Shown: in pieces, positions 61,298-64,000 of the stretch
Position numbering within the stretch: the first letter of the stretch is position 1
How the letters are laid out: each line of letters opens with the position of its first letter
Source: Bifidobacterium colobi
GTDB lineage: Bacteria > Actinomycetota > Actinomycetes > Actinomycetales > Bifidobacteriaceae
DNA: 64,000 nucleotides
Direction: 5' to 3'
NCBI RefSeq assembly: GCF_018555455.1
Contig: NZ_JAFEJU010000006.1
Span: 50,980-114,979, forward strand
Notes under the pieces: model-generated
Told to the model about the DNA's origin: nothing
Databases searched by the model: none
Seen by the model: the letters and a program-made list of their open reading frames with translations, nothing else
Made by a program: the position numbers and the translations under genes

Positions 61298-61960
61298 ATG
61301 GAGCATGACAGTAGCCGTAGCGGCTATCACGAACCCGAGCCCGGGTCTGCCGGGCTGTCTGCTAGTGAGGAGGATTGGGGAGACGATTTTCCCAAGACCT
61401 TCTCGGTGAATTTGATTTGGGCCGAAGCCCGCGACAAAGAAGGTCGCCCGGGCGCCATCGGCTTTAACGGTGGAATGCCATGGCATTGTGCCGAGGACAT
61501 GAAGCATTTCAAGGAGCTGACTGTTTCCCATCCGGTGATCATGGGTCGCAAGACTTGGGAATCATTGGGACTGAAGTACCGTCCGCTGCCGAACCGAGAC
61601 AATATTGTGGTCTCCCGCGACCCGTTGTATTCCGCTCCCGGTGCGACCGTGGTCACCAGTCTTGATGATGCGCTTGATTTGGCACGTCAGGAGGCGATTC
61701 CGGACGATGGCTTGGATCGTTCTGAAATCTGGGTCATCGGCGGCGCACAGCTGTTTGCCGAAGCTTTGCCGTTTGCCAACAAGGCATATGTGACCGTACT
61801 AGATGCCGAGGTTGATGCTGATTCCTATGCGCCGGACATGCGCGCATTGGTCGAAGCCGGCCTGTGGCGTGAGACTGAGGTAAGCGAACAGCTCAAGCCT
61901 GCCAACCCGGATTGCGGCATCGCATCCTACCAGTTCCGTATCCTCACCAAAACCAAGTAG
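61298..61960 (+). CDS. folA: Dihydrofolate reductase
   Basis: The enzyme regenerates tetrahydrofolate oxidised by ThyA. Motifs: NLIWAEARD at the core start, GGMPWHCAEDMKHFKELT, VIMGRKTWESLG and WVIGGAQLF. The protein (220 residues) carries an N-terminal acidic, Gly/Ser-rich extension of about 38 residues before the usual start, and AGGAGGAG upstream of the annotated ATG supports that extension being translated. Confidence 0.95.
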   Translation: MEHDSSRSGYHEPEPGSAGLSASEEDWGDDFPKTFSVNLIWAEARDKEGRPGAIGFNGGMPWHCAEDMKHFKELTVSHPVIMGRKTWESLGLKYRPLPNRDNIVVSRDPLYSAPGATVVTSLDDALDLARQEAIPDDGLDRSEIWVIGGAQLFAEALPFANKAYVTVLDAEVDADSYAPDMRALVEAGLWRETEVSEQLKPANPDCGIASYQFRILTKTK

Positions 61961-61969
61961 TGACCCCAC

Positions 61970-61996
61970 GGCTTGCAGCGGCAACTGCTGCAAGCC
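61970..61996 (+). terminator. Hairpin downstream of folA
   Basis: GGCTTGCAGC and GCTGCAAGCC form a perfect ten-base stem around a seven-base loop. No T-run follows. Confidence 0.55.
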
Positions 61997-62020
61997 CGAC
62001 ACAAGATTGATTGAGTAACG

Positions 62021-62548
62021 ATGAGCAACACCACCCATCCCTATACCGTAATGACCGTGTGCACCGGCAATATCTGCCGCTCGCCTATGGGAGAGATTAT
62101 CCTGCGCCATTTCTTCGATGAACGCGGCTTAGGCGACAAGGTGAACGTGGAATCCAGCGGCGTATCGGATGAGGAGTGGAGCCATCCGATCGATCCGCGT
62201 GCCGTGCGCGTGCTGCGCGAACGTGGGTACGGCGACGAGATTCCGCGTGATCATTTCGCCCACCGCATCTCCCGCGACGAAATCAATCGAACCGACCTGT
62301 TCCTGCCGATGACTGCTTCGCACATGCGCGCGCTGCTGCGCATGCTGCCGGCCGGCAAGCGTGCTGAGGTGCACATGTACCGTAGCTTCGATCCGAATCT
62401 GCCGAAGCCAAAACCCGGCCGTGAGGATCAGATTGATTTGGTCGACCCTTGGTACGGTGGACCTCACGAGTTCGAGGTCGCCATCGATCAGATTGAAGAG
62501 GTCGCGCCCTACATCGTCGATTGGGTGGAGAAGCAGCTGAAGGACTGA
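62021..62548 (+). CDS. Low-molecular-weight protein tyrosine phosphatase
   Basis: The P-loop CTGNICRS is near residue 14, and the general-acid segment LVDPWYGG is near 146. This is the LMW-PTP family, here 175 residues (slightly long). It probably dephosphorylates tyrosine residues of envelope or polysaccharide-synthesis proteins; the target is not evident. No strong ribosome-binding site is seen. Confidence 0.92.
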   Translation: MSNTTHPYTVMTVCTGNICRSPMGEIILRHFFDERGLGDKVNVESSGVSDEEWSHPIDPRAVRVLRERGYGDEIPRDHFAHRISRDEINRTDLFLPMTASHMRALLRMLPAGKRAEVHMYRSFDPNLPKPKPGREDQIDLVDPWYGGPHEFEVAIDQIEEVAPYIVDWVEKQLKD

Positions 62549-62579
62549 GTCGCTGGCTTACAAAGCTAAGAATTATTAG

Positions 62580-62605
62580 TAAGGCTCCCTGCGGGGAGCC
62601 TTACT
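62580..62605. terminator. Bidirectional terminator between the phosphatase gene and azlD
   Basis: TAAGGCTCCC and GGGAGCCTTA form a stem around TGCG, between convergent genes. Confidence 0.78.
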
Positions 62606-62608
62606 GCG

Positions 62609-62944
62609 TTATGAGAACACCAGCTGTACGAGCAGCATGTACACAATCGTGCCGCCAGCAATCGAAAGCAGCATATTGCGTTTCCACCAGTGCAGCAGCA
62701 CAATCACCGCGCAGGCAATCAGTTCGGGAACACCATGCGAGCCGGTGAGAATCGGCGTATTGCGCAGCGCATACACCACCAGCAGACCAGTCATGGCATA
62801 CGGCAATACCGAGCCAAGATAATTGATGAATCGCGGCGGTTCCTTGGATTCCGGGAAGATGATGAACGGCAGGAACCGGGTTGCCATCGTACCCACTGCC
62901 ACGGCCACGATGGTGAACACCCCTTGCCATACGGTCATAGTCAT
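62609..62944 (-). CDS. azlD: Branched-chain amino acid transporter subunit AzlD
   Basis: A small protein of 111 residues with three or four spans ([18 protein letters not shown] loop, given in part [10 protein letters not shown]). It belongs to the AzlD family, which pairs with AzlC to export branched-chain amino acids. The start overlaps the azlC stop by four bases. Confidence 0.9.
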   Translation of the reverse strand: MTMTVWQGVFTIVAVAVGTMATRFLPFIIFPESKEPPRFINYLGSVLPYAMTGLLVVYALRNTPILTGSHGVPELIACAVIVLLHWWKRNMLLSIAGGTIVYMLLVQLVFS

Positions 62945-63762
62945 GATTGATGATCCTCCTTGCCGGCCGTGGCGTTGTCGGTGGTCTGAGTCGGCTGGAT
63001 GTTCAGCGTATCCAGATGCGGGCGCAGCACGGTGAACAGTACGAGCATGGTAATCATTGCGGGAATCATGAAATTATCGGCACCAAAAACCACGAGGCAG
63101 CCGAGTGCAGCCAGCACGCCGATTACTGCGGACAGTCGCTCACGATGCTTACCGCCAAGCCACTGATCGAGGAAGATCACCAGAAACAGTGCGGTCAGCA
63201 CAAAATCAAGTCCGGTGGTGTCGAACGGCAGATGAGAACCGATAATGCCGCCAGCCGTGGCGCCAATCACCCAATAGCACTGATTCAGCGCGGTCACCCA
63301 GAAATAGAACCAGCCGCGGTCCACGGTGTCGGGAATATGGGCAGTGGAATTCACGGCATAGGTTTCATCACACATGCCGAAGATCAGGTACGGGCGCTTC
63401 CAGCCAAGGCCCTTGAACCGACCGAGCATCGACAATCCATAGAACAGATGGCGGGCGTTCACCATCAGGGCCAAAAGGAAGCCGGCTAACGGATTGAACG
63501 CGGACAGCAACAGGTTCACGGTGACGAACTCCATCGAACCGGCGAAGATGAACGCGCTCATACACATGGGCCATACGAACGAGAAGCCCTTGGTGCCCAT
63601 CAGAATGCCGTAGGAGGCGCCGAGGAACAGGAAGCCCAGGCAGATGGGCACGGTGAGCGGGAACGCGGCCTTGAACGCTGCAAGGCGCTTGCCGGGGCGT
63701 TGGGGGAGCGTTGCGGTTGCGACAGGTGTTGATTCGGCTGATGCTGTGTGTTCCTGTGCCAT
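62941..63762 (-). CDS. azlC: Branched-chain amino acid transporter subunit AzlC
   Basis: A multi-span protein of 273 residues with the AzlC segments [27 protein letters not shown] and [15 protein letters not shown] start at ATG 63762 because GGGGAAACGT precedes it; the frame extends to 63858. It forms an exporter with AzlD. Confidence 0.92.
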   Translation of the reverse strand: MAQEHTASAESTPVATATLPQRPGKRLAAFKAAFPLTVPICLGFLFLGASYGILMGTKGFSFVWPMCMSAFIFAGSMEFVTVNLLLSAFNPLAGFLLALMVNARHLFYGLSMLGRFKGLGWKRPYLIFGMCDETYAVNSTAHIPDTVDRGWFYFWVTALNQCYWVIGATAGGIIGSHLPFDTTGLDFVLTALFLVIFLDQWLGGKHRERLSAVIGVLAALGCLVVFGADNFMIPAMITMLVLFTVLRPHLDTLNIQPTQTTDNATAGKEDHQS

Positions 63763-63944
63763 ACGTTTCCCCGCTGTGATTGTTCGGATGCGCCGGCTGT
63801 TGTGCTGCGCTCGCGATGGTGGGCTAACCGTGACCGGCTCGCTGCATCGGGCAGGCATAACAACTGCACATGAGGGCTATAGGAACTTTTGTGGTGTTTA
63901 TACCCGGGGTTTGGCCTTGTGCGAGTAGGCGTGTCGGGGTGTTA

Positions 63945-63963
63945 TTTTTCCCGGCGGGAAAAT
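63945..63963. promoter_or_regulatory. Dyad TTTTTCCC/GGGAAAAT at the window end
   Basis: A near-perfect palindrome lies in the 238-base gene-free end of the window, upstream of azlC. It may be an operator for azlC or for a gene beyond the window. Nothing else was recognised between 63763 and 64000. Confidence 0.35.
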
Positions 63964-64000
63964 AGGGGCGTTCCGGTGGTGGGCTGGGTCTATGAGAACG

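Overview
The window looks like a chromosomal segment of a Bifidobacterium of the B. longum/B. breve type. The reasons are the high-GC actinobacterial coding style, the lacto-N-biose phosphorylase locus (gltABC-lnpA-galE), a glcP-type glucose permease beside a glucose-family PTS and a BglG-type antiterminator, PspC-domain sensor kinases and bifidobacterial palindromic intergenic repeats. The species call is inference from recalled gene order; no search was possible.

Layout. 1-7533: a haem-uptake locus with the tail of a sortase-type surface protein, a lipoprotein/permease/ATPase ABC importer (hmuTUV-like) and two further surface proteins, one with two HtaA-like domains. 7675-15676: carbohydrate entry, with pgm, glcP (whose leader carries a ribonucleic antiterminator site overlapping a terminator), a glucose-family PTS EIIBCA, its BglG/LicT antiterminator, and a diacylglycerol-kinase-like protein. 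15811-17389: serS and tRNA-Ser(TGA). 17737-25246: lacto-N-biose/galacto-N-biose import and phosphorolysis, with lnpA and galE adjacent and no nahK or galT between them. 25248-29878: a LuxR-type response regulator, a PspC-fused sensor kinase and divergent PspC membrane genes. 30017-36199: a membrane hydrolase, a DUF4125 protein, a TPR-DUF4037 protein, an unusual 3+3 palindromic repeat array, an MFS transporter and tRNA-Pro(CGG). 36336-38018: lysS. 38318-44783: five zinc-ribbon membrane proteins. 44916-50418: unknown genes, an isolated VirD4-like coupling ATPase and a small XRE regulator. 50461-63762: housekeeping and envelope genes (menA, gpmA, phoU, a degenerate sensor kinase, DUF2530, serC, CHAP and NlpC/P60 secreted proteins, a USP, an OsmC protein, thyA, folA, an LMW phosphatase, azlCD).

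The most interesting observations are: (1) a 17-bp operator-like dyad (GMTAAC-N5-GTTA...) upstream of each zinc-ribbon transcription unit and also upstream of the nearby XRE regulator gene, suggesting an undescribed regulon of zinc-ribbon envelope proteins; (2) a near-canonical RAT/terminator switch in the glcP leader, linking a proton symporter to the PTS-controlled antiterminator; (3) a symmetric array of three inverted plus three direct 21-bp-phased repeats at 34675-34802; (4) a SenX3-like kinase without the phospho-acceptor histidine next to phoU; (5) an lnp locus lacking lnpB/lnpC.
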